NCBI GenBank assembly: GCA_037575805.1
Contig: JAZHPD010000032.1
Span: 1 to 64,000 of the forward strand
Origin: Lecanicillium sp. G3
Lineage: Eukaryota; Ascomycota; Sordariomycetes; Hypocreales; Cordycipitaceae
Length of the DNA stretch: 64,000 nucleotides
Direction of reading: 5' to 3'
Shown in pieces: positions 46,276-57,589 of the stretch. A model generated the notes under the pieces. It searched no databases. It saw only the letters and a program-made list of their open reading frames with translations, and was not told the origin of the DNA. The translations under genes were made by a program, and so were the position numbers. Within the stretch, counting starts at the first letter, position 1; every line of letters starts with the position of its first letter.

Positions 46276-47211
46276 ATGACCGCAAGCAGAAAGGTTGTTC
46301 TCGTCACAGGTGCTGCAGCTGGCATTGGCCTGGAAACTGTCAAGGCACTGCTAGAGTCGCAGCACGCCTCGTATGAGATCCTCCTCTCTGCACGCAAGCT
46401 TGCCCAGGCCCAAGACGCCGCGGCCCAGCTCGCAAAGCAATACCCCTCTTCCGGCAGCACCGTTGTCCCCGCGGAAATCGACGTCGAGTCCGACGCTTCG
46501 ATCGAGGCCGCCGCCGAGCAAATCGAGGCCAAGTACGGCCGTCTTGACGTGCTAATCAACAATGCAGGTTCGTTCTCAATCCATATTCCATGCATTTCCC
46601 CCCGAAACCACAAGCACTAAGGACTTTTATATACAGGTATCCTCCCCGACTTCAGCGTCGTCGCGGGTGAGCGCTCTCTGCGCGAGGGCTGGAACAAGGC
46701 GTGGAACGTCAACGTCACCGGCGCCCACATCGCCACAAACGTCTTTGCACCGCTCCTCCTCGCATCCTCCGACCCCCGCCTCCTCTTCGTCACAAGCAGC
46801 ACCTCGTCGTTCATCAACGCCGAGAACCCCGACCTGCCCGTCAACAAGCCGTCGAACAAGGGCTGGCCCAAGCAGCAGATGCGCACCATGGTGCCCTCGT
46901 ATCGCTGCTCCAAGACTGGTCTTAACATGGTGATGAGGTTAGTTGACTGTCCTCCGTGTCTGATCTCTTATCATAGGTACTAACGCGGATCCAGGGAATG
47001 GCACCGCATGCTGGCGGACGACGGTGTTAGAGTCTGGTGCGTCTCGCCCGGCTTCCTCGCCACCAAGCTCGGCGGCGATCAGGCCGCCAACAAGAAGATG
47101 GGCGCCGGCGATCCGGCCGTCGGCGGCACGCTGATCAGAGATATTCTGCAGGGCCACAAGGACAAAGATGTCGGCAAGGTCGTCGGCCAGGCCGGCGTCC
47201 AGCCGTGGTAA
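46276..47211 (+). CDS. Short-chain dehydrogenase/reductase
   Basis: Three exons (46276-46567, 46637-46937, 46995-47211) with 69- and 57-nt introns give 269 residues. The NAD(P)-binding loop is VTGAAAGIGLETV. The DVLINNAG motif is rebuilt across intron 1, LFVTSST holds the catalytic Ser, and YRCSKTGLNM holds the Tyr and Lys. CVSPGFLATKLGG is the usual loop after the active site. It resembles carbonyl-reductase-like fungal SDRs that reduce ketones or aldehydes, but the substrate cannot be inferred. No signal peptide. The C-terminus ends GQAGVQPW, a form common to this fungal subgroup in my experience. It is convergent with the surface-sensor gene. Confidence 0.87.
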
Positions 47212-47431
47212 AAATACCGCATCCATGCATGCACGCCGCCCGCAAATGTTATTACTATTTTTACGAGTTCCCGCATACGAGATACCAAGCAAAAGAGTAT
47301 TTAATCATAAAATCCAGTGTCGTTCATTTAGTGTCATTACTTGCGTCTATCTGATGTTGCATCCGCCGGACATAAACGAGCCTTGGCTGTACTAGCCCCA
47401 GATCATGCATCCATCTCGGCTCGATCAAGCC

Positions 47432-48917
47432 TTAGCCCAGCTCCGCCCGATTCTGTATCGTCTCCCGCGTTACAGCCGTCCCCGGCACCTCCGCCGGCGC
47501 ACCGTTCGCCGGCGCGACTCCCGAGTCCGGTGCCTCTACCACGCCCGCGAGGTGCGGCACGGGCGACATGTCCGAAACCCAGGTTGGATGGCCCGCCGCC
47601 GACTGCGACGCGCTCGACACAGAGTACGCCAGCGTCTCCGCGCCTCTCGACACTGCGCTCCCGGCAACTCCGCTGCCATTCATACTGCGCTCCTGCTCCG
47701 ACCCCGGCGGCGGTGACGGACCATAGCCCTGCGAGCACGTGCCAACGCTGCTGCTGTTGGCCGCTCTGTCGGCATCACCACCGCCACCTCCACCACCACC
47801 ACCACCCTGGCCCGGCGAAGCATTCATGAGCGTATGCGCAGCGCCCTTCTCCGCGGCGGCCGCGTTGTTCCCCGAGAACGGGTTGCGCTCAGCCTCCGCC
47901 TCCATCTCGCGCTTCATGGCGGCCTCGTTCTCCGCGCGGCCGATGCGGCGCTGTCTGTGGATGTACCACGCCAGCAGGCCGAGGAGGCCCGCGCCGATCA
48001 GCCCGCCGATGACGCCGCCGGCAATGGCGCCGCCATTGACGTGGCTGCCGCCGCTGCTCTTGGTGTTGGCGGGATTGGTGGGTAAAAGCGTGCCCGTGCC
48101 GGTCGTGTCGGAGCAGCCGAGGAGGGTGTACGTCTGCTGGCTGCCGGTCGTGGATGTCGAGATGTGCCATGTGTAGCAGTTTGGTGCGGTAGATGCGGAG
48201 CTGGAGGTAGCCATGTTAACACATTTATACCCTTCTTTGCCGTGGAAGTGCAAATGCTTAATGCTTACCAGCAGAGTGTTTTGCCATCCTTGCCATCGCA
48301 CTTCTTTGATTGCACCCCCGCGTAGTCGATGCACTGACGAGGCAGGTCGTTACAAGAACCAGACGAGGGACAGCAGCCCGCGACGCCGTTGGTGTATGTG
48401 CAGGTCGCCTTGGGGTCGTTGCAGGCGAAATGGCCATCTAGTCCACACGTTAGCCAAACCTCATCACATATCATATGCCCATGCACTTACTTCCTGACTT
48501 GTCCCAGCCGCACGTATTCGCCGGTCGCGTGAAACTCCCACTGCTACCGCTGCTGCTGCTGCCAGGGCCGGAAACGCTGCCCACACCGGCGAGACTGCTG
48601 CTTCTGCTGCTCTTGCTTCTCTCGCTCTCGCTGCTCCTCGAACTCCTCGAGCTACGGCTCCGGTCTTCGCCGTCGACCTCGTCTTCGTCCTCCTCGTCCT
48701 CATCCTCGTCCTTTTCCCTGGCAGACAGACCCAATCCCCGACGGGGCAGTCTCGGCGCCGGCGTCGTCCGGGGCACAAACTCGGCTATGGGCTGGGCGTC
48801 GGCATACCCCGTCTCTCGCGCCGGCGTCCACGACACCTCATCGACCGAAGAGTCCTGCTTCTGCCAGGCCATCGCGCAAGCGACAAGGCCGGCTGTAGCG
48901 AGAACGCTGCATCTCAT
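47432..48917 (-). CDS. Single-pass surface protein, Mid2/WSC-like sensor architecture
   Basis: Three exons (48917-48491, 48437-48269, 48200-47432; 53- and 68-nt introns) give 454 residues. Order: signal peptide (about 1-18), an extracellular region with an acidic Glu/Asp run and a long Arg/Ser-rich stretch, then a cysteine-rich domain (residues ~135-220: CGWDKSG, ACNDPKATCTYTNGVAGCC, CNDLPRQC, KCDGKDGKTLC, CYTWHI). Next come a Gly-rich membrane helix (GGAIAGGVIGGLIGAGLLGLLAWYIH) and a stop-transfer HRQRR. A ~170-residue cytoplasmic tail contains a poly-Gly tract (10 Gly) and many Ser/Pro. This layout is typical of fungal wall-stress sensors and related receptors, but sequence identity to named sensors cannot be claimed. 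The cytoplasmic tail could bind signalling partners. Confidence 0.75.
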
Positions 48918-50195
48918 ATTCGTGTATTCGTATCAACAATCTTTCTGCGCTTGGGGGTATCAATAGGGTGTGGTGGTATAAGTGGCTGAATCAAGAGCCA
49001 TAACAAAAACAGTAAAAAAAACTCCGATAATGTAAAACAACGGAAACAAAACCATCACAAATGATCAAGATCGCGAGGCCTCCTTGCTATTTAACTAATA
49101 ATCCACGAACGGGGGGTGCGTGCTTCAACGTACTTGGTACAGCCCGCTGCGGACAGCCGGAACGGACCCTTGTTGACTGTGTCTTCTCTAGTGCTGACGA
49201 TCGCATCTTGGCGGCTTTCGCCCTCGATAACTTTTAAATCCTCAGCCCGAAAACAAGGTACACCAGGGCCGCCTGGATGGGTACGCGCATTGAGAAGGCG
49301 GCCGGCAGCTGGAGAGAACCCCGTCAAAGCCTCTTCATTGGACGCCGATTCATCTCTCGTTACAGAGGCGCAGTCTTGACGTTCGGCGGGGTTTACTTTG
49401 ACCGGGCTGCATGCCCAGTGACGACAGCCGTAACCAATCAGTTGAGTTGCACCTGTTTGTTCCTTTCTTGCTTCCATGTACTCTTTGATGCTGCGGTCTG
49501 CGTATACATGACTTCAACCTCGAGCACACCGCCCAATTCTACATTCACTTCAACCCAAACGACAACGACATCCTCACCGCATTCGCAAATCAAAACAAAA
49601 ACACGATTGAAATTGAATCAATTTACCCATCACAAACAAACCCCCGCGTAGTGTGATATTAATAGAACCAGTGGGCTCTCCCGCACCGCGTTAGCGTCGT
49701 GGCCGGGGTGAGATATTACTACATGCCCCCTCTCTTTGCACCGCCCGCCTCGTTGTAATGCCACCCACCTTATTTATTACGTTGCAGCCAGCCAAACACG
49801 TTCCTCCTTCTTCGTCTGCCTCTTGTCTTGTCCCAATTGCGATGTCCGCTGTGGCTCGGCATTCTACCCCCAATCCTTGCATTTTCCCTGCTGCAACTTA
49901 TATGAGGATATTTTCGGTGGCAACCCCCCAGGCCCAAAATCAGCCTTGTCAGCCGAATTACTCCGACGACGCACCCGCACACCCACCCACTTGCACTCCA
50001 CGATTGGCCAGACTCCAAGTACATGAGTATTTTTGGATACTGTATTTGGTTCCTATATTGTATTCCGTCGCTAACAAAAAAAGACCATGAAAAAGCTATC
50101 ATTTCTAAACAATGTACGCTGGCTGGTCAACGTCATGCGTCGTCTCCCAACACACTCCCAGCCTTGTCTATTCTATTCAATCATCCAGGCTCTCG
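48918..50195. other. Intergenic, nothing recognised
   Basis: It contains the surface-protein promoter and the 3' flank of the 5-phosphatase gene. Short frames overlap on both strands; none is supported. Confidence 0.5.
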
Positions 50196-53100
50196 CTACC
50201 GCCTGTTTTTTGACGCTTTGTTCTTGATGAACAGCTTGCTCGTCGCCTCATCAAATCCACATGTGAGAACCAAATAGTCAAGCCTGCAAACTGTTAGCAA
50301 CCGTTCATGTCGTCGGTAATAAATGCGTAAGACTTACTTGGCCTTCTCGAGATGTCTCCGCCGCACATCTTCAAATGAGTTGTGCGCTTCCATCACGATT
50401 TGCGCCCGCTTCCGATCATCGACGCTCTTGACACGCAGCTTAAAGCTTCCGCTCACAGGTCGGTGGTCACTGACTTTAATCTCGTGGCGTCCATAGTCGA
50501 GCTGCTCAATCTTGCCGTTGCCCCGGTGCAGCAGGCGATCACACCACGCAGGGCTGCGCCGCTTCTCGCTCGTGTCGTACTTGTCCGTCCCCACGTCATA
50601 TTTGTAGGTGGGCGCAAAGTTAAGCGGCAGCTCGTCAAACGCGCGGAGGCGGAATGCAGGATTCCTGCGCCGCGACACCAGCAGCTGGTCACGATCGCGC
50701 AGCTTGGAGAGATTACCCGACTGTACTGCCTTGACGACGGTATCGCGCGACATGGTATCAATTCTGTAATTCAGGTCTCCGTTGATGACGCAAATCTCGT
50801 GGTCCACAATCATGCCGCCGTCACCTCCGCCGCGATAATAGTCTTGTCGGGCGGACGCGTCGCGCTCTGTTTGAAAGAGATTGGCCTCCAGAATAGCTGC
50901 GACGTCGTTGTGACGAGAACTTGTTTGCGTCTGGCCGGCTGCCAAGTGGCAGTTGACAAAGCAGAGCGAGCTGTCATCGATCTGGAATCGTACGGCAATG
51001 GCGCCTTTGTTCCCGTGCAGACCGCCCATACCGCGCTTGACTTCCGCGCCTTGCAGGTTCCGAATGCGACCCTGTAGAGATGACTTGACAAAGATGCATG
51101 TAAACAATCCGACAAGGGGCGCGTTGTACAGGAGCTGGTAAAGGTGGCCTTGAGGGGCATAGTCATCCAGAGTGCTGAGCAAGAAGTCGCGCCAGTCCCG
51201 GTACCTGTGGCTCATGTTCTCGCTATCCGAACTGTCCTTCTTCTTCGATTTGAGGAATCGCTTCGCCGTGGCTGTCTTGTCTTCGAGATCGACGAGTTCC
51301 TGAAAGCCAAACACAAGGATATCCGGCGACCCGCTCGTTTGAACGAATTCTTGGAAAAAGGTCGAGTCGCCCTCCGAGTACCGCAAGCTGTGTGGTGTCG
51401 AAGCTCCAGCATTCCAAGTCATGACCATGAGTTTCAGCTCCTCAAACTGGCAGTACTTCTTCTCGTTCGATTTGAGATCATCCTCGAGCTTGTCGTCTTG
51501 CAGCAGTCCATCCCAGAACTTGATCTTTCCATCGTTACCAATGGAGACAACCTGCGACCGTTCTATTCGATATGGCGCCGTCACGTCCGCCTTGAGCTGA
51601 TAGATGCCAGATTCGTGTGCCTGCCACTCCTTCTTGGTCATCCACGGATTTTTCGTGGTGTCGTATATGCACACTTTGCCAGTCGAGTAGCCAACCCACA
51701 AATCGGCTCCCACTGCTGCCAAAGTATTGATTTTCCAACCACTAATATGGATAACCTTTTGGCACGAGTAGTCGGTTGTAGAATAGATGCTGATTTTGCC
51801 GTCGACGTGGCCGAAGAAGACCTTTTCGGGGTGTGCCTCCATTGTAGTTCCAGAGGTAATATCAGCAGTGCCTTCTGTGACGAGCGGCTTCATCAAAACC
51901 TGAAAAGTTGTCGACCCGTCTAACGATGGCTCGAAAACCCGGATGACCTTGCCTACGGCATGCCAAAACTGACCTTCTGCAATCAATGAGAATGTGTGAC
52001 CCTTCGGGATCTTATAACTTTGAGTCGGGCTCTTGCTTAGATTTGGTATGCCGTCGTCATCTGGACCCCAGATTTGAAGGCATCCAGATTCGTCCAAGGT
52101 CCAAATCTCATTCAGGTAGCGGTGCGCCTTAATGATCTCGTATCTGCCATGGGCACCTGGTCTATTATAAACGATGCGATTGGTGGCAACATCGACTTCC
52201 ATCATATCGCCACCGTTCGTACCGATCCATATCCTCGTGGCTTCCGTATCGGGGTCCGCACCGGGCTTGAAAATAATAGCCGTGGCCTTGACACCTTCCG
52301 TGTGCGCCAGACTCATCAACTGCTCACCGTCCAGAGTATTCCAGCACCTCGTGAAGCTTCCACTGGTACATACGACATCGCCACAGACGTCAAATCGCTT
52401 TGGTTCGTACCGCGTCTGAATATCGTAGCATCCTTTACGGACCCAGGGTGGCCTTCGATTGATGCATGTGACGTTGGGTAGGCTCGAGTCCTCCACTGGA
52501 GCCTTGGGCTCTGGTGACGTGGAAATCGCATATTCAACTGAGCTTTTACTATCGACAGTTTTCGATCGATTCCGTGTCGGCGGTGGTAGGAATTGTTGCG
52601 TCGGTTGAGAGTGGGGGATAGGGGCGTGGTCTCGCTTTGGCGGGGTATGCTGCGTGCCTGCGCGAGCTGGACGTGGGGGAGGAGGCATATCGCGGGGGAC
52701 GACCGCCTTGGATAGTGTCTCCTGAGGCCGACGGACAGGCAGCGGTGGTGGATTTTCGTCATGATCTGGTTGGTTATGGATATCTTTGTGAGAGACGCCA
52801 AGCCCATTACCCTGCTCGCGCCGCTTTTCGACGCTGTGATGCACTGGCGGAGGCTGGAAGCCGCTCAGGCCTATATTCTTGGCGCCGCTGTTTGCTGCTG
52901 GACGAGGTCGTGTCGGCAATCTTGGCGGAGAGTCGTCTTCGGATTCAGAGCTGGACGGAGGACTCGTAAACGGTGAGGGATCTCGCGTAGTGTTGTGGGT
53001 TGGTAGCGATTCTCGTCTGTCGGGGAATTGCGTCGCGGACGAGTTGACGCTGGACCGCTTTTCTGTATGAGATGAGGATGTAGGAAGTGCCGTCTTTTCA

Positions 53101-53725
53101 CGTCGGCTGTCTATCGACCGGCGGGGAGGTGGAGGTGAAGGCGGTTTCGAGCCGGGCAATCGAGGGGATCGCGGGGGCGGGAGGCCATTTGTCGGTGTAA
53201 GTGGCCTGCTCGAAGCGGCGCTGGACGGCTTCGAAGCGTTTCCGAGGGCGTGCGACGAGGCTGCCGAGGGGTCGAGGAACGGCGACTGGTCCCCGCTGAC
53301 GTGTCTGCTTGTGTTGTTCTGCGGGGGAGACTTGGGCGGCTGGACGGTGACCGGCGGCGGCATCACCACATGGGACTCGCTTAGCGCCGGGTTCTTCTGC
53401 TGCGACGGCAGACTCGCGGTATGTACATGCTTGGGTTTGACGGGAGGCTTTTCTTTGGATATCGACGGCTTCGTGGGCGTCGCTGCCTGCAGGAGCGTTG
53501 CGCCGTCGCCAGAGGGTCGAAAATTCCGTAAGCGCTCGGGCTTGGGTGCTGGTGATCGTGGTGCGGCCGAGGTAGGTTGAGGCTCGAGCTTGTTCATGCT
53601 CTCGAAGCGGGCGAGCAGAGACGAGACAGGCTTCTGCGCAATGTTAGGTCCCGATCTGTCGTGCAGCAGGCGCAGAAACTCACAATGGACGAGCCATCCG
53701 TGCTCTCAGTCTGCGTGTCCTCCAT
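50196..53725 (-). CDS. Inositol polyphosphate 5-phosphatase with WD40-like propeller
   Basis: Modelled as three exons (53725-53684, 53633-50338, 50283-50196), 1141 residues. Residues 1-~395 are Pro/Ser-rich and disordered. About 405-700 form WD-like repeats (IWIGTNGGDMMEVDV, VFFGHVDGKISIYS, LWVGYSTGKVCIYD). The catalytic domain (~750-1095) has MTWNAG, FGFQELVDL, GDLNYRID, PAWCDRLLHRG and SDHRPVSGSF, all 5-phosphatase hallmarks. It should remove the 5-phosphate from phosphoinositides such as PI(4,5)P2, at membranes. The WD40 plus phosphatase layout is like plant type II enzymes and differs from synaptojanins, which carry a SAC domain. Exon 1 (MEDTQTESTDGSSI) restores a start ATG. The last exon is inferred from a perfect GTAAGT donor, a CTAAC branch site and a CAG acceptor; without it the protein stops at EKAK. 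Confidence 0.88.
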
Positions 53726-54825
53726 GTTGAGCAGTACGAATAGCCCGCAGCCATGGGGCACAGCTCAAAGTCCCCGAGCTCCCAGCGCCTGATGGGCGGT
53801 TTACGAGGTCATCAAGTGTTGTAGGTATGCGTCGAAGGTTGTCGTAGGAGTCGGTATAGTCATGGACGAGGAAGCAGGTCGGGTCGAGTGTGTGGTTGAG
53901 GACAGAGGAAAATATCTGGCCAGCAACTCAGGGTGGCACAGCGGGTATGTTGGAGAGAGGCGTGGCACAGGAAAAAAAGAGTTCCCCGGGGCGCGCGTGT
54001 TGGACGGAGAATATTTACGAGGCGCAGACGGCGCTTGACAGAGGAGGGTCGAGGCGCATATGGCATGCGAGGAGGGTTCAGAGCAATTAAATGTGGCACA
54101 GGAGGCGTCGAGATGTGATTGCGTGTCTTTGAGACTCGGTTGCCACAGAAAGTGAAGGCCCACGACTGGGGTGGATTGACGGGCGCGGAACGGAGTCTTG
54201 GAGGTGCGCCGTGGCAAGTGTAGCGGGCGGCGCAGGCGGGCAGACGGGGGCGAGACAGCGCTGTAGCGCCGCACCAGAGAGTGCAGTGAGCAGCCTCCAG
54301 CGGTCCGTTCTAGGGTCTAGCGCTGCGGGCGGGGGGCCCGAATAGCGGGCTGAATAGCGGGCTCGACAGCGATGAGGCAGTCCAATACGAGGTGCGTCGC
54401 AGAGCTGGCACTGTGTGGCTGGGTGAGATTTGGGAGAAGAGCACAGTGTTGATTTGCAGAGGAAGAGCCCAAACAGCCTACCCCCACTATGGAGCCTGGA
54501 GCACGCCAATTTTAGCGACCGCTACAGGCATTCGAGCCTTTTAGCTGTAACGGTCTCGGCACTGCGATACGGTGTTGTGTGGTGCTGGTGCTGCGAGTGC
54601 TGCTGGTGCTGGCTGGTGCTGGGAACGGTCGGTAGCCAAGGTACGTACCTCCGTGTTTCCGTACTCGGTATCGATTACAATATGAGCTAGTCATTACAAA
54701 CTTGGCCATCCGTTTCCCATCTATAAACACTGCCACTGGCATTCTTCGCCACATCTCTTGCATAGCCATCCCCTAAAACGAAGCATCGTATTGCCCTAGT
54801 CCCCGTCATTACGAAACTTCCAAAA
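53726..54825. other. Divergent intergenic region with GC-rich short repeats
   Basis: No gene is seen. A 13-bp direct duplication AATAGCGGGCT(G/C) occurs near 54341-54362, and a GCTGGT-rich tract at 54581-54623. The minus-strand frame 53801-54274 is the C+T-rich promoter of the phosphatase gene. Confidence 0.45.
54581..54623. repeat. GGTGCT/GCTG-rich tract
   Basis: Imperfect repetition of GGTGCT and GCTG over about 43 bp in intergenic DNA. Confidence 0.7.
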
Positions 54826-55376
54826 ATGAACACAGTACGTTGCTCCCTGCCCGCCAATTGACAGGTCCGCGCCCTTTCTGACCATCCATCCAGGTCCGAT
54901 CTTTCTGGTTCGACATCCCAACCGCAGCCCCGACGACTCGCTGACCAAAGCTAACACCGTACACAACCAACAGGCTCGGCTGGGGCGCCGTCTGTGCCGG
55001 TACGATCCCCTTCCCGTCTTCGCACCCGTTCTCCCGCTGACCTCTCCCAGCTGGCGCCGGCGCATACATCTTTGCCAAGCGCGAAATCAACGCCGACCGA
55101 CAGGCCAAGATCGAGGCCTACAACCAGAAGCGACAGAACATCCGCGCAATGGAGTACGGCTACTCCCAGCCCATGAACCCCGGCGGCAGCGGCAGCAACA
55201 GCGCCGAGGCGAACCCGGACTTTGCCGGCAACCCCAGCGCGGAAGCCGCCGCGGACCCGGCACCCGCGCGGCAGGATCTCGACATTGAGAAGACGCCGAA
55301 GCGAGACCCGGCGGACATCAGCCCGTACGAGAGCAAAGTCGGCTACCGGAGCCGTAAAGGAGAGCGCTTCTCATAG
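54826..55376 (+). CDS. Short membrane-anchored hypothetical protein (N-terminus uncertain)
   Basis: The well-supported part begins LGWGAVCA/AGAGAYIFAKREINADRQAKIEAYNQKRQNIRA, i.e. a short hydrophobic, Gly/Ala-rich helix followed by a charged coiled segment. A Ser/Ala/Asp-rich region and a tail DISPYESKVGYRSRKGERFS follow, stop at 55376. It resembles small fungal proteins with one N-terminal helix, possibly mitochondrial, carrying a domain of unknown function; no function is known to me. Modelled exons: 54826-54834, 54951-54999, 55051-55376 (127 residues). The obvious acceptor at 54973 (after a good CTAAC branch site) would break the frame, so the acceptor at 54950 was used. The first exon could be wrong. 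Confidence 0.55.
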
Positions 55377-55801
55377 ACTCGGGGAAGCAGGGTGATGGGT
55401 TCGGGCCGGCGTTGTCATTTGTACCATCCTCACGTATTCCTCTAGACCGGGGGCGATACGCATTCACACGACCTATTGTTTAATAGCTGTATTACCAAAA
55501 ACAAACATCTCCTAATGACATTTATGACAAAAATGCCTATTACATGCCCCTTTCCTACACGCTGCATAAAAACAGCCATCCCTCGTGCGTCGCAGAATTG
55601 TCACCTCGAAAATCGTACCATTATTACACCAAGTATGTACTCTGCCCCACCACACCGAAGCTTTTCCGCCGCGTCGACCCTTGCAAGCCTTCAAGCTGCG
55701 ACAGCTCCATCATCTCTGCTGGCGTTACACGTCTCCAACTCATCCAATCTCGATATCAACCCGTCCGCCCTCCCGGCTTTTCTCAGCCCTAGCCGCTCAC
55801 C
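55377..55801. other. Intergenic, promoter of the CID-domain gene
   Basis: No gene is seen. The last 150 bp is C+T-rich, leading to a CACCATGG start context. Confidence 0.45.
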
Positions 55802-57589
55802 ATGGCGTCGTCGACCTCGCCCGAGCTCGCCATCGCCAAAGCCGCCCTCGCCGCCTCCCTCTTCAAGGCCGACCCGACCTCCGTCCCCCGGCCCTCCGTC
55901 GACTCCCTCTTCGCCCTGCTCGACGCAGTCATCGCGCGGTGCTCGCGGCCCAACGTTCAGGTTTGAACCATTTCACCTTTCGAAACACGAGTCAACGGCG
56001 CTCTAGTAGTACATGCCGTTGGTCTCGTAGGCCAGAGTCCAGCTTTTTTGCTAAACATTTTGTCTCGTCATATTTCCCTTCCCGCCGTGCAGAGCTGCAA
56101 GAACTGGATCATCGCAAACGCCGCCCCGTCCAGCGCCCGATGCGCCAACCTGGCCAAGTACCTCGCCGCGCTCTCCAAGAGCTTCGTCCCCGATACTCCC
56201 GCCAGCGCAGGCAACACCTCTGCTGCGCCGTCGTCGCGACCGAGCTGCAAACGCAAGCGTCTGCACATTCTCTACATCCTCAGCGATGCGATGCACCACG
56301 CCGTCGCGCGCAACAACAGCCGCGTCTGCGCCGACGCCTGGGCCGCACACATCGTGCCCCTCGTCGCCAGCGCCGCCTCGTTTGGCAAGTGCCCCAAGCA
56401 CAAGGCCAAGCTCGAGGGCCTCGTCGCGCTGTGGTCTGAAAAGGCGTACTTTGCGCCCGAGACCATCACACAACTCCGCGACGCCATAGCCAACAACGGC
56501 GCCGTTATGACCGCCGCCGCACCGGCATCCGCTGCTGCCGACGACAACACCGCGACCGCGCTCAAGGTCGCCAAAGACGCGCCGTATACCCTGCCCTCCA
56601 CCCACGGCGATGCCTCCACGCCGTGGTACGATCTCCCCGCTGCGACGTGGCTCCCGCACTTGACGCCCAACTCGGCGCGGCCCATGGTTCCCGACCTCCT
56701 CCGTCCAATCCAGCTCGTCCCCGGCCCTGCTGAGCCAGCGCTTGCCGATGCTGTGAAGAGCCTTCTCATCCGCGCAGACCGAATTTACGGCGTCGAGAAC
56801 GCTGATACCGAACGCGACAACGACGCGCAATCGCAGCAGCACGATATCAACGAGCTCGGGGAGCGTTTTGTCGCGGATGAAATCACCGGCGACGTGCTCT
56901 CCGGCGACACATATTACGGCTGGTCGCGGCAGTTCTGCGAGAAGATGAAGGCACGGCGGAAGCAGCAGACGCAGGGAGACCGACGAGAAGACGTCGACTC
57001 CCGCGGTCGCTCGTGCTCGCGATCTCTATCACGCTCCCCGTCTCCGAAGCGCGCGCGGCGATACTCGTCAGACTCACAGAGCAGCCGCAGCCGCAGCCGC
57101 ACACCACCACCACGCGTCTTCAACCGTAGCTCCCGCAGCGCAAGCCCCGACGGCGCTCGCTTCAGACAGCAGCGGCAGCGCGCCTCTCCCCCCAAGAACA
57201 TCCCGCCGTACCCTCCGCCTCTTCCTGGCAACTTTGCTCTGCCGCCACCGCCACCACCTCCTCAAGGCTTTTCGGGGCAATGGCCACCTCCGCCGCCGCC
57301 GCCGCCGCCGCCGCCGCAGATGCCGCCCAACTGGACACCCGACCCCGCCATTGTGAGCCAGATGATGGCCGCGTGGTCGAGTGCCCAGAGCGGTGTCTTT
57401 CCTCCTCCTCCGCCGCCACCTCCCCCACAGCAGGGATATCAGCAAGGATACAACTCGCAAGGAGGATATAATAATCACAGTAATAACAATTACAATAATG
57501 GCCGGAATATGAACGATAGACGTGGTGGGTATAATAACAACTACCGCGGGAGGGGTGGCGGTGATTACGATCACGGCCGTGGGAGGTGA
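55802..57589 (+). CDS. CID-domain, RS-repeat RNA-processing factor (CHERP-like)
   Basis: Two exons (55802-55960, 56093-57589; 132-nt intron) give 551 residues. The N-terminal ~150 residues are a CID/RPR-type helical domain (SLFALLDAVIARCSR, CKNWIIANAAPSSARCANLAKYL, RLHILYILSDAMHHAVAR), which in relatives binds the RNA polymerase II C-terminal repeat. A middle region has LWSEKAYFAPETITQL. Next comes an Arg/Ser stretch (about 345-400: SRSLSRSPSPKRAR, SSRSRSRTPPPR), then Pro-rich blocks with long poly-Pro and a GYNN/RGG-type tail (YRGRGGG), typical of RNA-binding and spliceosome-associated proteins. Expected in the nucleus, coupling transcription to splicing or 3' processing. Poly-Pro is encoded by CCG-type repeats (57288-57316). 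Confidence 0.85.

Noticed and set aside
53801..54274. 157-codon minus-strand frame upstream of the 5-phosphatase
   Set aside because: Pro/Ser/Thr-rich translation of a C+T-rich promoter region; not continuous with the phosphatase exon 1.
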